Assembly (NCBI GenBank): GCA_009192285.1
Contig: WBVU01000016.1
Coordinates: 434,001 to 498,000 of the forward strand
DNA from: Morchella semilibera
Taxonomy: Eukaryota > Ascomycota > Pezizomycetes > Pezizales > Morchellaceae
Length of the DNA: 64,000 nt
Direction: 5' to 3'
In this document: positions 36,952-50,732 of the stretch, piece by piece
Layout: every line of letters begins with the position of its first letter
Position numbering within the stretch: position 1 is the stretch's first letter
Notes under the pieces: model-generated
The model's database searches: none
The model's input: the letters and a program-made list of their open reading frames with translations, nothing else
Told to the model about the DNA's origin: nothing
Position numbers and translations under genes: made by a program

Positions 36952-38554
36952 TCATTCCTCCCCGTTATTGCTCCCGTCACGATCACGATCCTCTGTATTC
37001 TTCTGGGGGGGAGGTGGTGGTGGTGGTGGTGGTGGTGGTGGTGGAGGAGGAGAACCTTCGTTCGTTTTTACCGCCGATGTTTCTGTAGGAGGAGCCTGAG
37101 CAGCAGCTGGTCCTTGTGCCTCTTTACCACTCCCTGCCTTCTCGCCCCCGCCACTCTTCTGCTCTTGCTGCTGCTGTTGGTGCGCAACCTGGAGATTATA
37201 CTTCCCCAGCCTCTCAAAGTCCCTCACGACGCTCATCCCACAGACATTCTGTCCACCGTTAGCCCTTTCTTTCACATTCCTTCACTTCTCCTTCCCTTCC
37301 CAGCCCTACCCACACACACACACAGAAAGAAAGGAAGGCACATACCTTAAAAACATCGACCAGCACCAGCACATCATATCCTGTGAGGTCAACCTTATGC
37401 GCCGGCCCCACAATGTCTGCCACCGTCTTGATGATCTCGTCCCTGCCCATGACGCTATGGTTGCGCGAGGTCGGCCGAATCGCATACTAAACCACCATCA
37501 TGTTTCAGCAAGCGAGTAAATCGGGCCCCCTCCCCTCCCACCCCACCCCCGAAGAGGGAGGAAAGGGGGGGGGGGTGTATAGGCATAATTGGAACAATTG
37601 GGACGGAATGGGACTTGGCAGAAGGAAGACAAACCTTAACCCCCGTCTGCCCCTCATGAAACCACGGCTTTAGTACCTCCCTCGCAACCTCCGCCAGCCC
37701 CTCCAGCGTCGCCTTCCCCGTCCGTGTCACGGGAGTCAGCCGGTGCGTCCACATGCTCCTCGTCTGCACCGTTCCCGAGAGCAGCGCGTGCACGAGCTCG
37801 GTCGGCACCGTGGGCGCCTTTGTGCGGAAGAACACCACTACCCTCCATCTCCCTCGTCAGCCGACCAGCCAGACATTCATTTATTCATCCATTCACTACT
37901 ACAGATGGCTTGAAGTGGGGGGGGGGGGGGGACAAACCGCAGGCAAGATCAAGCTTAACATTAACGAAGAGTCTCTTATCCTCCTCCTCCTCCCCAGCGC
38001 CACCACCGCCGCTGCCTTTCTTCCCCTTGTGCGCCTTAAGCCCCGAGATCTCGCGCCGGATTGCGGCCTCAATGTCCTCCTCCTCGTCGTCCTCCTCGTC
38101 CTCTCCTCCCTCCTCCTCGCCAGGTGGATCGATCCCATATAGCTCCTTCGCGCACTAGTCCCCCCATCACAACCACCACCACCACCTCCGGTCAGCCTCC
38201 CTCCTCCTCCTCCCCCAAGAGGGGTGGGGAAACAAAAGAAGCAAAACACACACACCTTCTCCAGCATCCCATACATCTCGCCCACACATTTTGGCTCTCT
38301 CCCGCGCTCGCACGTCGCAAAGATGCCCTGGATGCCCGCGTCGATTCCCGTGACGGACTGGAAGTTCTTTGATGTTTTCGACCAGTAGTTTTTGGTCTAT
38401 CACCCCTCCTCCTCCTCCTCCTCCGGTTGTTTTAGCCGCAGGTTGGTTGGTCCCCCCGGGGGGGCAAAGAGGGGTTGAGGGGGGGTCTTGCCTTGTTCTT
38501 CTTGTTGGACTCGGAGTCGTTGTGTCGGCTTCTGCGCTTTTTGCTTTCGGACAT
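36952..38554 (-). CDS. TAN1: tRNA acetyltransferase cofactor TAN1 (THUMP domain)
   Basis: Tan1 binds tRNA through its THUMP domain and, with the Kre33/Rra1 acetyltransferase, makes N4-acetylcytidine at position 12 of Ser and Leu tRNAs in the nucleus. Six exons (38554-38492, 38396-38256, 38154-37938, 37837-37635, 37486-37346, 37248-36952) join in frame to 353 residues. The order is a basic start (MSESKKRRSRHND), a conserved N-terminal region (SVTGIDAGIQGIFATCERGRE), an acidic stretch, then the THUMP core (VVFFRTKAPTVPTELVH, RLTPVTRTGKATLEGL, YAIRPTSRNHSVMGRDEI, DVLVLVDVFKNVCGMSV). A non-conserved tail with Gln- and Pro-runs follows; the poly-Pro is encoded by a GGT/GGA-type repeat at about 37005-37055. 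The first intron must use a GC donor. TAN1 is G+C-rich like the neighbouring APH-fold gene. Confidence 0.92.
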
Positions 38555-39338
38555 CTTTTTTTTTTTGGTTGTTTGGGTGAGGTTGAGGAGGAAGAGGTTT
38601 GGGGTGTGGTTGGTTGGTTGATTGGAGGGGTCGGGAAATGAAGGGTGTGAGGACCTATGACGCACGCTCCGCCGCCGCCGAACGAAACGAGTGGGGAAAA
38701 AAGTATAGATGTGGGGAATCAATTAACCCCCAAAACAATTTTCACCACACCAGAGTCGCGGTTACCACAGCCACACAGATAGGTGAAACATGCAAATTAT
38801 AAGAAGAAAAACCACAGCCGTCGTTGGAGTGAGTGAGTGGTGGCGAAAAAGAAAAGAAAATGTTAGGCTCGACCCCGGGTTTGAACCGGGGACCTCTCGC
38901 ATATTAACTTAGGGTGTGACCCTAAGCGAGAATCATACCACTAGACCAGCCGAGCTTGCCAGCAGTCGCAACCGTCTCATTCTTATTCGCACTAATTTTT
39001 ACCTCTAAGTAAGTCAGATTGGCCCTTACACAGCGAAAATAGACTACTTCACGTCGAAAAATGCTTGCTTTTCCGTTTCTAGAGCTTTCTGCAGTCAATT
39101 GATCTTGCTTATCAGAAAAAATGATAAATCGAGTGAGCGTTCATGACCGATTTCGTATTTTGATATCACATCTTGGCACAAGCCCTCAAGAAAAGTACGC
39201 CTAGCGTTCAAATGGTATAGTAATTAAACAACGCGAGAAGAGTGACTATTAATCCCAAACTCCAATAACAGCACCTGCCCCTCCCCCACTTTCAGTCGAT
39301 TTCGGAGGATTTGTTGTGTCCCAAAGTGGTGTCGTTCT
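38555..39338. other. Intergenic, TAN1 promoter, tRNA and SRO7 3' end
   Basis: Contains the TAN1 upstream region, the minus-strand tRNA-Pro gene (38866-38955) and the probable SRO7 3' flank. Nothing else is recognised. Confidence 0.6.
38866..38955 (-). tRNA. tRNA-Pro (anticodon AGG) with 18-nt intron, second copy
   Basis: On the minus strand the mature sequence and the 18-nt intron are the same as at 364-453, except for one T-to-C change at the second base of the intron. The arms, anticodon AGG and T-loop TTCAAAC are unchanged. Sequence outside the gene differs beyond a few bases, so this is a dispersed copy rather than part of a larger duplication. Confidence 0.95.
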
Positions 39339-42300
39339 TCAAAACCACTTCCCGGTGATACCTATATGTGGTACAGTAGAAGAATCTGTTAGCAACCACT
39401 GATCAAATGAAGTAGGGGAAGCGGAAAATGCAAAAAAAAAAAAAAAAAACTGCCCTGGTCAAACTTACCCCCAAGAATAGCTTTCTTCTTTTGCTGGTTG
39501 ACGTATTTACCCACGTCGTCTGCGAAACTGGCAGATGTCTCTCCAAGCTTATCCATGCTGTCACCTACGAGATTCAGCTTCTCGGTGCGCTCCTGGATCG
39601 ACCGGCTCATGCTTGCGAATATGCCCTCCTCTTGTCTGCCGGAGCCGCTTGCTTGGTTACTGGCACGGGCATCGAGGCGCGCTTGCTTCTCTTCGGCACG
39701 CATCTGTTCGATCATTCTTTTGGACATGGGGCGATCGGGGCCTCCGACTACGACACCTTGTTAGCGACCGAGTAGATATTGTCATGATGTAAAGAAATCA
39801 CTTACTCAAGAGATCAAGGTCTGCGGCCGTGACATGCTGTGTCCCAGAGATCCACTGGAAGTTTGAAATCGTTGGACGAGATGGGACTGGGGCTTCGGGG
39901 TTGTAAAGCACATCGTTTGGCAGGTGGTCGCTGTAAGTTTTTTACCGTTAGACCTAGGTTTAGGTGAGGGACTTCCGGGAGGGAAATACTAACAGCTTCT
40001 GGCCTTTACCCCACATATAGAGCAGCATACACTCCGCTTGTGATGTCCACCCGAAGATGTACCCAGAATCAAGAAGGACTGTATCCGCTAGTCGTGACTG
40101 GTCATAGAAATCACTCAGCCTAACCTCACCGATTTCCTTTAATCCAGGAATCGAGAAGCTCTTCACAACACCGGTACTCATTACACAACTCAAACATATA
40201 CCGTGGGTGTCAAGCTCTGCTACAACGGCACTCAAGCATGAATACTCGTCCCAGCCTTTGTGGGCTCCCTTAGCTGCTGGTGGCTTGAATATTCTAGCTT
40301 CTGATTTTGTGATGGCCACTACTGTGCCGGGAACTTTAATTCCTTCGCGCAGATTTGCAACTGCCTGTTGAGAAGCATATGCACGTTTCCCAGAGTCAGA
40401 GTTGATAGGTACTATCGAAACAACAGATCCGTCCATATGGGTCATTCCCGCAAAATTGCAAGCGAAACCTTGGCCCTGTGGGAGGATTTTGAACGTTGCA
40501 ATTCGGCCATGGGTAGTTCCTACGAAAAGTGCAATGCTCGAAAATTCTGTAATTTTGTTGTTAGACAAGCAAAATATGGAGTCATTGAAAGGTCACCTAC
40601 CATCACCCTCCAGTGTGAGAACTCCAAACTCTAAGCAAGTTGCCTTCTCTCCATCGATACTATGGTCTCGGCTCTTTCTAAAGCTAGCCCTTTTGCTCTC
40701 TTTTGTCAAAGAGTTGAGGCTTCCGTGGAAGATTACGGCGGGTCCCTATAGATAGAGTTAGGGTGAGTATTGGTTGGTCCAGTACGGTTAAGTAATTTTA
40801 CTAGCATACCCTCAAATCCAGCACACTGACATGTCCAGTCTGGTATGCCACTGCCACGAACCCAACATCACTGCATTTCAGTTTTAAGATAGATCCGCAG
40901 TGCTGCTCCAGGGTGCAAAGCGGTAGCAGGCCCTCTCGAACACTGGGGTCTGTCCTCGTTTGGACATTTCTGATCCCTTCAACGACTGAACCTACTTCAG
41001 TCCTGCTCGCCGACTGCAAAGACTCATCTTCTCTGGTGCGCCCAAATCCCTTGTTTACTCCCCATCTATAAATAATCACTTCGCCGGTTTCCATCCCAAC
41101 AGCCATCTCCCCGGTCGCGCCGGCCATAGAAACACACTCGATCTTCAAGTCAACGCCCCTCTGCAGTACCCGCCCTACATCCACTTCCATCACATCTCCA
41201 TTTTCAATCTCATCCCCAAGGCCCAGGTCCCATATTTTGACCGTCCCATCAGTATGTGCGGTTTGCACAACCGTGCGATTCTCATACCTCCTAAGAGGTT
41301 TTGGGTGCTCGATCCCACCGACTACCATCTCTTTGGGCCTGTCACGTTTCTCTATCATTCCGAGCCACCGCTGGCGGTTTATAGCTGATAGGTTTGCATA
41401 TGTAACAAACGGATGGCACAATAACAGCGATGGGTGAAGAATTGTGGCTGGTGATAACGGCTGGCCATCAGGAAAACGCAAGGTTGTCAATTCCCCGGAC
41501 GAGAGCAAGCCAACAATGGCCATAGGGTCATGGGACCCAGCGTAGTGGGGGCTTGTACGAGGAATGAGGCAAAAGTCGACTACATCCACATCAATAGGTG
41601 TCGGGAGACAACGCTGGCGCTTAGGAGAGGCAAAATAATCGGATATAACTTGATACGACGAGGTGATCATATTGGGTGTCACCCCCAGGTCCCACAAAGT
41701 CATGCCCTTCACAGGCATTGAAGACTGATTACCACCGGCTATGAGTATGCTAGTTTCGTCAGGGTTATTCGTGGAGCACCAGGCGACTTTGAACAAAGGT
41801 TGTCTGATAGAAACTACATCGCCATCACCGCCGGCACCAAACATATCTGCGCTTGGCGGTGTGCCGGGTAGATGAACGTATGAATCTGTGGTAGTTCTTG
41901 ACTGCACGATTCTGCCATCTTTTGGATCCCAGATAACTAAACATGAATCATCATGAGTTGTGCAGACAAATGTCCCCGTAGGATGCCAAAAAGCCTCGAC
42001 AACGTTGGGCCGGCGTAGGCTGTATATAGTAGCCCGCTCTGTATCCGCCCCTGGAGCTCCAGGATGCAGCTCGAACTGAAGATAATGCAGCGCCTTCTCT
42101 TGTTTCATGGAAAAGATAACAGTACCTTCCAGATACCCGATTAAAAGAGTTCCAATATCACGAGGGTGTAGAGCTAATGATACGACTGGGAGGAACTTTG
42201 ATTTCGGCGATCTCTCCCTCCAGAGATTTGGTATCCTAAATGGAGACAAAAGCTCCCTGTCAAGGTCATAAGTCACAACATCGCCATTTTCCAACCCTAG

Positions 42301-42776
42301 AAATACCCAGTCTAGAGACGGGTCGGTTAAGACTGAGGTAACAGCTCCTGGCGGGGAGTATCTGACCCCCTCGGCACCTGGGTCCCTCATATCATAGACA
42401 GACAGCTCACTCCGATTATCGACAACCACGACCTTGGAGTCACATAGCTTCAGGAACTTGACACTCGACTTTCGGTGCAGTGTGAAGGTGACGTGAACTC
42501 GTTTTTGGCCAAAGACATGTATTTCCCCCGGCGAGGACGTCGTTTCGTTCGTTCCGACAGCGAAAAGAGACTGTATGGGGTCGTACGCAAGTGCTGATAT
42601 TGAGGACCTGATACCATATTTTGCGACCTATGGGGCGCGCCTATATTAGCAGAGGCTTAACTCAGTCGGGTTTGAAAGGGGAGCCGAACCTCGTCGATAA
42701 CAAATAGGTCTGGAGCTGCAAGACCTCCGGTGAAATCCCGCTGGATACCGGCTTGTTTAGATCGTAGGAACTCCAT
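39339..42776 (-). CDS. SRO7: SRO7/tomosyn-like (Lgl family) WD40 protein with C-terminal R-SNARE-like segment
   Basis: Lgl/tomosyn-family regulator that binds the plasma-membrane t-SNARE Sec9 and Rab Sec4 in polarised exocytosis. It starts MEFLRSKQAGIQ at 42776 with a small first exon, followed by several long exons carrying a double beta-propeller (for example DNRSELSVYDMRDPG, GLENGDVVTYDLD, DGTVKIWDLGLGDE, YQTGHVSVLDLR). An Lgl C-terminal region (about 40540-39960) follows, then a final helical segment (SKRMIEQMRAEEKQARLDAR, IQERTEKLNLVGDSMDKLGE) in which the Arg of ERTEKL is the likely zero-layer residue of an R-SNARE-like motif, as in tomosyn. The last intron starts after AILG (donor near 39465). 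Acceptor CTAACAG gives the stop at 39339; an upstream TTGATCAG acceptor would end at 39292. The main body is certain and the last few residues are not. Confidence 0.9.
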
Positions 42777-44082
42777 TGCTTACTGTAAAACACGTTCTCA
42801 GTGGTTTAAGCACTTAAGGAAACGACTTGAGTTGGAGGGTCGTGGGGTTCAAGCCTTGGCGGTGACGTACTACTAAGTACCCGGGCGCTTCGCGCTACAC
42901 TTATATTTTCACGTGATAGATATAATTAGTCAGGGTTGTTGCAAGGGCACGTGACCGAATCAGGAAGTATGATCGAGTTCACTGGCACTGGTTATTGGCC
43001 TGAACATGCGAAGACAAATCTACTTCCGTGGTGTTGACAGTAAAGCGCTATTTGAGCGATCAATCTGTCTATACATGCGATTTTTTTTTGTCAATTCTAA
43101 TGCCGTAACCTTCTTTGGCCTTCTAGCTGCATAGTGTATCTCAACAACAAAAAGCACTTAAAAGAGAAATGGGCAGCTATGACGCCTATCCCGATCACCA
43201 GGAAAAACATTTCGGATATCCGAGTGATAGTGGGTGATTCTAATTCATCAGCCACCAGCGCGCAGCGCTTAATTACATGTAGTAGCACATATCTCGGCTT
43301 AAATATATCTATACCATTAACTTCTGTTTGAACTGAGCCAAACCACCTCACTAAGTCACATCCAGACCTAGGTCAGCCATAAGTTAGTCAGCTGTCTGTT
43401 TTAAGCGTTAGAGCCTTGTGCTTAGAGAGAGGCGCTGCGGCCTATTATAAAACCACCATATCATCTGTAACTTAAGGGTCGAACCAATCAACCACCAGAG
43501 TAGAGACATGCACGCGTAGTAAACCGAAGGATTCTAACATATGAAGCTACCTCAAATATGAAACGCGGAAGTAATCTCTCAACAAGGCCTGGTAGAGATT
43601 TTCGAGGTTGTGACTAAACACTCACGTCTAGGATTTATTACATGACCCCGCCAAACTGCTAGATGTATTTGCAGGAAACCTTTAGACAGGTGTTTCGGAA
43701 GAAAACAGGCAGTTTCGATGGCCTTCTTAGAAACCCTACATAAAAGTATTGGACCAAACCCGTCAAACAAAATGATTTAAACGCCGTATGAAAGAAGGGT
43801 GGGTATATTAAGCCCTGATAAGAAAATATAACAGATAGACCCCGCAAAAGACAAGAAGGAAAAGAAAAAAAAAGGACCCCCAACCAGACCGATAATAGGA
43901 AGCTGGTCTATTTTTTATGATGCTACAAAACATACCAAAAGACCAGAAAATTCATACCAAACAAGCCTTTTCCAAACGAATTACCTAAATCTACCCAAAC
44001 TTGTAAAGCATCATACGCATTTCATGAAGACATGCCTCATTAGACTAGTGGATGGACAGATGAGCCTTGATGCGAGAGGCAA
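42777..44082. other. Intergenic, SRO7 promoter to ASF1 3' flank
   Basis: About 1.3 kb with no supported gene. A short CACGTGA near 42911 and a CACGTGAC near 42948 lie in the SRO7 upstream region. One TACATGTA-type motif lies near 43274. The part from 43850 onwards is A-rich and borders the ASF1 stop. Confidence 0.55.
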
Positions 44083-45156
44083 TTAGGCAACAGCATGCGT
44101 AGCTGCGGTAAGGTGACTCCCAGAAGCTTCGCCAGGCTTGCCAGAAGTTGGGGCATCATCTATCATGGCATCATCGTCTTCATCACCGCCTTCCTCCTCT
44201 TCGTCCTCTTCGCCGCTGCTCTCAGCCTCGAGATCCTCAGAGCCATCGTCGGAAATCTCATCGATGTCCTTTCCGGTAACGACAGGGCCTGCAGTGTCCT
44301 CGGCACCGCCCATCTCAACGTCCATCTCGTCAGCAGCTTCGCCAACCTCGCCAACCTCGCCTTCAAGTTCGACCTCATCTTCCTCGGCGCCATAGGTATC
44401 GGCATCATCCTCAGCCTCATCAGCTTCGGGCTGGTCTGGGGGGAATTCTGGGGGGGCAGAGTCCTCGGAATCCCTAAAAAAAAAAAAAAAGGTAGTGACT
44501 CTTGTTAGTATCTTGGACGAATTTTTCAAGAATGATTAAGGGGAAGACTAACCACTTGATGGCGAATCTAGTGACCCTGGGCTTCTCCTCCAAAAGCTTC
44601 CTGACGATTCTGTCGATTTGAACTTGCTTGGGCGGCTCATTAATCAACTCCTCTGAGTCGTATTCGTTGCTGACATAGTACCCAACACGAACGAACTCAC
44701 GACCGTCGTAAGAACAAGTGAGGAGCACAACAGTAACCCCGAGAATCTCGGAGCTGGGGAGCTTGGCGAAATTGGGGGGTTCGGCCTCAAAGACGAACTT
44801 GTTGACGCCAACTGGGATTGGGCCAACTAGGAGCGAATCGAGCTCCTGGTCATGTTCGGTCCTGTGACACACAGGCATTGTAAGCTTTGAAGGAAATCAA
44901 CATGAAGTATATACGTAGGGTAGCTTACGAGTTGGCAGATCCAACGTAAGTGAGCTTCCACTCAAGATCTGGTTACAAGAAATGTATCAGTAAGGATGAA
45001 GATATAGATGAGTTGATTTAGTCTAATAGCGCGGAGAAAATTTTTACCTTTTGTAAGACTCTCAAGACACTCAAAAGTAATCTCGAATTGATACTTATCG
45101 GTGGCCTTAGCAGGGTTGTTGAGCACGTTGACTCCAAGAAGCGATACGACAGACAT
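44083..45156 (-). CDS. ASF1: Histone H3-H4 chaperone ASF1
   Basis: Nuclear chaperone that binds an H3-H4 dimer and hands it to CAF-1 or HIRA. The N terminus [17 protein letters not shown] begins the immunoglobulin-like Asf1 core, which continues across introns: [13 protein letters not shown], then the small exon [13 protein letters not shown], then [20 protein letters not shown] with the H3-contact region, FRYVxNEY-like [14 protein letters not shown] and VTRFAIKW. The last exon, after a short intron with an A-run near its acceptor, is an acidic tail of about 120 residues (Glu/Asp-rich; [18 protein letters not shown]), common in fungal Asf1. Exons join in frame and all core signature segments are present. 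Confidence 0.96.
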
Positions 45157-47136
45157 GGTGAATTAGCTGTTCGGCGGGGTAAATTTTACGGTAGTGATGA
45201 TGATGGGGTGGATCGATCCAAAGTACCTTGGATAAGTGAGGAAGGATGAAAGTAGGAAGGAGAAGAAAGGGGGGGGGAAGGATGAGGGAGGGGACAGCAC
45301 AACAAAATTAAAAAAAAACAGAAAATCGTGCTCAGGCAGTACTCTCTTTTTGACTCACGGCGCCGTTGCGAGTCAAAGACTCAGAAGAGGTATGCTCCAC
45401 TACACGTTACCTCTGCTATGGGATAGCCTCTTCTCCGCAAATTCGAACTACCGGAGGGTCCCTCGCCAAAATATGCATGCATACATGTATCGCCGAAGCT
45501 TCTACTCTATCGATGAATTACATGCTCACTGGTTTTGGAGAGTAGAGCACGTATCAACCCATAAAAAAAATCGCCAAATCTTCGGCAGGGAAAGCTAGGG
45601 GGGGAAAAAAAGAAAAAAAGAGGCATGTATGTATTTACAACGCTTCCTGAGCCCTTAAATCTACTACAACCTTACTACGATGACCATTTCCGTTCTGCTC
45701 CGTAGTATTCTTTAGTGAATGTACTTATGGAAGGAAGTACCCTCCAAAAGGGCATTCGTTCTCCAAGTAAAAGACGTTCCTGCAGGAAAAAGACCCGTCT
45801 CCATATCCCTGGAACAAAACTCAGAAAAAGCGCTAGCAGCCGCTAGTCTGAGAATAAACACCCCCTTCCGCAAAACCTGTGGGAAGTCGAGAGGTTTCAT
45901 CGGTTTTGACCGGTCCTATTTGTCCGATCTCTCCAGTTAATGCAAATCTCCTAGATACCGATTTCAGGTCCTTTATCAATGCTTGGACCCGGATACCTAT
46001 CCTACGGGCCCGGTTGCAGATTTACGCCTAATTAACAGGTATATAAGTTCTATGGATATATACTAAACAGAATATTGGATTCGTAACAGTGGCGAAGGAG
46101 CTCCTCTTTGGTGTTGATGAAGACAGTAGACATTTGTCTATGCCAAACCGGCCCCGCCTCGTACCTGCCCTAACGTATGTACTGTACTAGGACATAAATC
46201 TTGGTAGATTACACCTTTTATAGCTAAAGTAGCCATGTTTAGCGACCCAAACCAACCACTCAATGTACTTCTACATATTTGTACCCACCAACGCCTTACA
46301 GAGCAGCCGAGCTCACACGGAATTGTTACTCTGAGGGACTACCCACCACCAGCCACAGTCATAGTCTTAACACACACCCAGAAGCAGTTACAGATGGATT
46401 AGGCAATTCAAACGTGAGAAATGAGGTCGTGATGTCTCTTATTGATCATTTCTTCATGAGCAATGGCAGATACAGACCAGTATCTAGACAGAATCGGGGT
46501 GGAGGAGCTCACCATTTTTCAACAATGAGAAAGTGAGCACAAATTGACAGAGCCATGAGGCCCCTTGGCCCCAACCTTGGGGTCTGGGAATCGCTAGAAT
46601 GATCTAAGAGAGGATTACAATGCCGAGGTGGAATTGAAGTGGTATCTTAAATTGACTGCGGTAGTGACGCAGCGTTTTCTCGGTATGATCTTTGGTACTA
46701 CCTAGATTGGAGTAAATTCGGTATTATTACAACTGTAAAAATGCGGGGTCACTAATAATGTGAGTTACATTGCAGTTTCCCTATTGTAAATAATTTCATT
46801 AAGGACTTCCGAAGAAGGAAAGAAAGAGAGATTAAAGACGAAGATATTCTAGGGAAGGCGTCTATTGATTTGTCTTATATTCGAGACAAATTCCCAGAAG
46901 CATAAATCTACGAGAATCCAATCTTGAGTTATCGACACAGCGACACATTAATCAATTGATCATTTTAGTATTAACTACTGAAACCCGCAGAGAAATCATT
47001 GACTTGCATGACGTTGAATTAAGCAATTCCCTCCAACCAGGATCTTGATATAAAATACCTGCCAAGGACTCTCAACATCCAAGCTCCAATCCCCACCATC
47101 ACCACCGACATCACAGTCACACACACATTCGCCGCA
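45157..47136. other. Divergent intergenic region between ASF1 and TSR3
   Basis: About 2 kb, with no supported gene. Both flanking genes are transcribed outwards, so promoters lie at each end. Open frames at 45712-45940 on both strands and at 46279-46536 (+) look random. A TACATGTA motif lies near 45482. Confidence 0.55.
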
Positions 47137-48234
47137 ATGGTAAAGAAGAACCACAACAACCACTCCAAAGGCAAAGACAGGTACCGCAGCAATCCTCGTG
47201 GTGGCAAGAGAGGCGAAGATGGCGAACCGCTCCCAAAACCGCCATTCAAAGGTTAGCTTACCCCCACCTTAATTTCCCCCGCCGCCAAATCCCATGTCGG
47301 AAGGAAAGAGACACTGACAATAAGATACATAGCCGCCGCATGGGACTTGGGCCACTGTGACCCCGAGCGCTGCTCTGGTAAGAAACTGATCCGACAAGGC
47401 CTCATGCGGGATCTCCCTATCGGCCGCAAATTCAGCGGCGTAATCATCACGTTCGTCTCCCCCCTCCTTACATCTCGCCCACCCACCCATTGACGCTCCT
47501 CTTTCTCACAGCCCCAACGGTAAAGGACCCGTCTCTAAAGCCGACAAAGCCCTGCTCGAGGAGTTTTGGCGCAGCCGTCGTCGAATGCTCCTGGGCGCGC
47601 CTCGACGAAGTCCCATTCTCGAAGATCGGGGGCCGCTGCGAGCGCCTGCTGCCATACCTCCGTCGCCGCAAACTCTGTGAACTACGGGAAGCCGTGGCGG
47701 CTCAACTGTGCGGAGGCGCTGGCGGCAAGTTTTGCAATCATGGGACATGCGGATTGGGCGGTTGAGATACTGCGGCCGTTTCCGTATGGTGAAGAGTTTA
47801 TGCGCATGAATGGGGAGCTGCTGGACAAGTATGCAGGGTGTGAAGATGCGGAGGCGGTTGGCAGGTGTCAGGAGGAGTGGCTGAGTAAGTTGGAACGGGA
47901 ATGGGAGGAGAGTAGGAAGAGCAAGGATGCAGATCTGGAGGGGTGGGGTGGGGGAAAACCTGAATAAGACACCTGCCGTGAGAAAGGACGACAGCGACGA
48001 AGAGGATGAAGAGGAGGGAGAGGAGGAAGAGGAGGAAGACTACCAGAAGGCGAGCGGACGCAACGTCGACATGCCCCCGTCCGATGACGACGATGAAGAC
48101 GAGTACCAGAGTACCTCCGCCAGAAGGTCCTCGCCTCAAAGACCTTCGCAAACCCTGTGCCCACCAAGCCTCCAGCAAAGCAGCACACAGAAGACACCCA
48201 CGCCCATACACACTCCGAAAGTGACGAAGAGTAA
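47137..48234 (+). CDS. TSR3: 18S rRNA aminocarboxypropyltransferase TSR3, reading frame broken as given
   Basis: Tsr3 transfers the aminocarboxypropyl group of SAM to the hypermodified pseudouridine of 18S rRNA (m1acp3-psi) during late 40S maturation. Start MVKKNHNNHSKGKD; introns at 47252-47332 and about 47453-47511. The SAM-binding N-terminal signature AAWDLGHCDPERCSGKKLIR and the core (VVECSWARLDEVPFSKIGG, then CERLLPY, then NYGKPWRLNCAEALAA) are clear. The frame is not continuous: a +1 at TTTT 47564-47567, a +1 at about 47660, a +1 in the G-run about 47950-47954 and a -1 (or +2) near 48102-48115 are needed to follow the conserved protein, its acidic tail and the KVLASKTFANP C-terminal segment to the stop at 48232-48234. 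Sequencing/assembly error or recent decay are both possible; see findings. Confidence 0.85.
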
Positions 48235-49158
48235 CGGGAGTGACCAAGACGGCCACGGCAGTATCCTATGATGCTGCTCCGGTGGTGACCGAGAGGAATT
48301 GGGTCCTTCGATAATTAGATCGTCGAGTAGTAGGCCTGATGAAGGCTGACGGCGGTGTTTCTCAAGAATCGTCGTATCGGCGCCAAAGAGAGGATTGGGT
48401 TCATAGGGTTCTTGTAAATATTTTTATGTAGTAACTGTTGGAGTTTTTGTTTCTTTTGATTTTGTTTCCTTGTCCTCGAGATTTGTGGGCGGGACCAGTT
48501 GTTTGCAGATACCGAAAACAGCTGAAAGCCGGGCCTATTGAAGTGAAAAAAAATATGTAGGGGTGTATCTGGAGGGACGCCAGTATGGGCTCTGTACAAG
48601 CCCTACCAATTATAACCATTACCTTGGGCGACGAAAAAACTACAATCCGTTTCAGGTTATAATTCGGCGTTCCAAACAGCCAGAGTCCTTCTACTACCTA
48701 CATGTAGTTATATCTACAGTTTTCGAAACACCATCGCTACCGCTCCCGGCTTTTAATAAATGAACAACAGCAATAACCTTACAGCTTTTAAGGCCCTTGG
48801 CCCCAGCCGTACTCAAGCCAGTTGGTTTTTTGACCTAGCAAGACTTGGGACGTACGGGGAGTACATGTCAAGGTCGACCCATCATCGCATTTGCTAAATT
48901 GCTGATGGGAGTAAAGAGTGTAGCTGCTTACATTGGTATTTTATTGCGGGCACTATTCTCCACAAAGCGCAGTCCTTCGGACAGCCAAGCCGAGTGAACA
49001 ATTCATGAAGCACACAAACACACAACATAACACACAGAAATAAAGACCCAAAGCATGAAAAAACCGCAGCTAAAAAGCTGTACTGCAAAATTAATAGTAT
49101 ATAGGCCCCCCACTTTATCTATTCCCTCATCCAATCATTACCAGTTTTTCCCAGTCTA
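48235..49158. other. Convergent 3' flanks of TSR3 and RVB1
   Basis: About 920 bp without a recognisable gene. One TACATGTAG motif lies near 48700. Short frames at 48315-48619 (-) are not supported. Confidence 0.55.

Positions 49159-50732
<1,574 letters not shown>

Noticed and set aside
47564-47670. Micro-introns as an explanation for the TSR3 frame changes
   Set aside because: The conserved protein is continuous across each site, so only one or two bases need removing; no intron can be that short.
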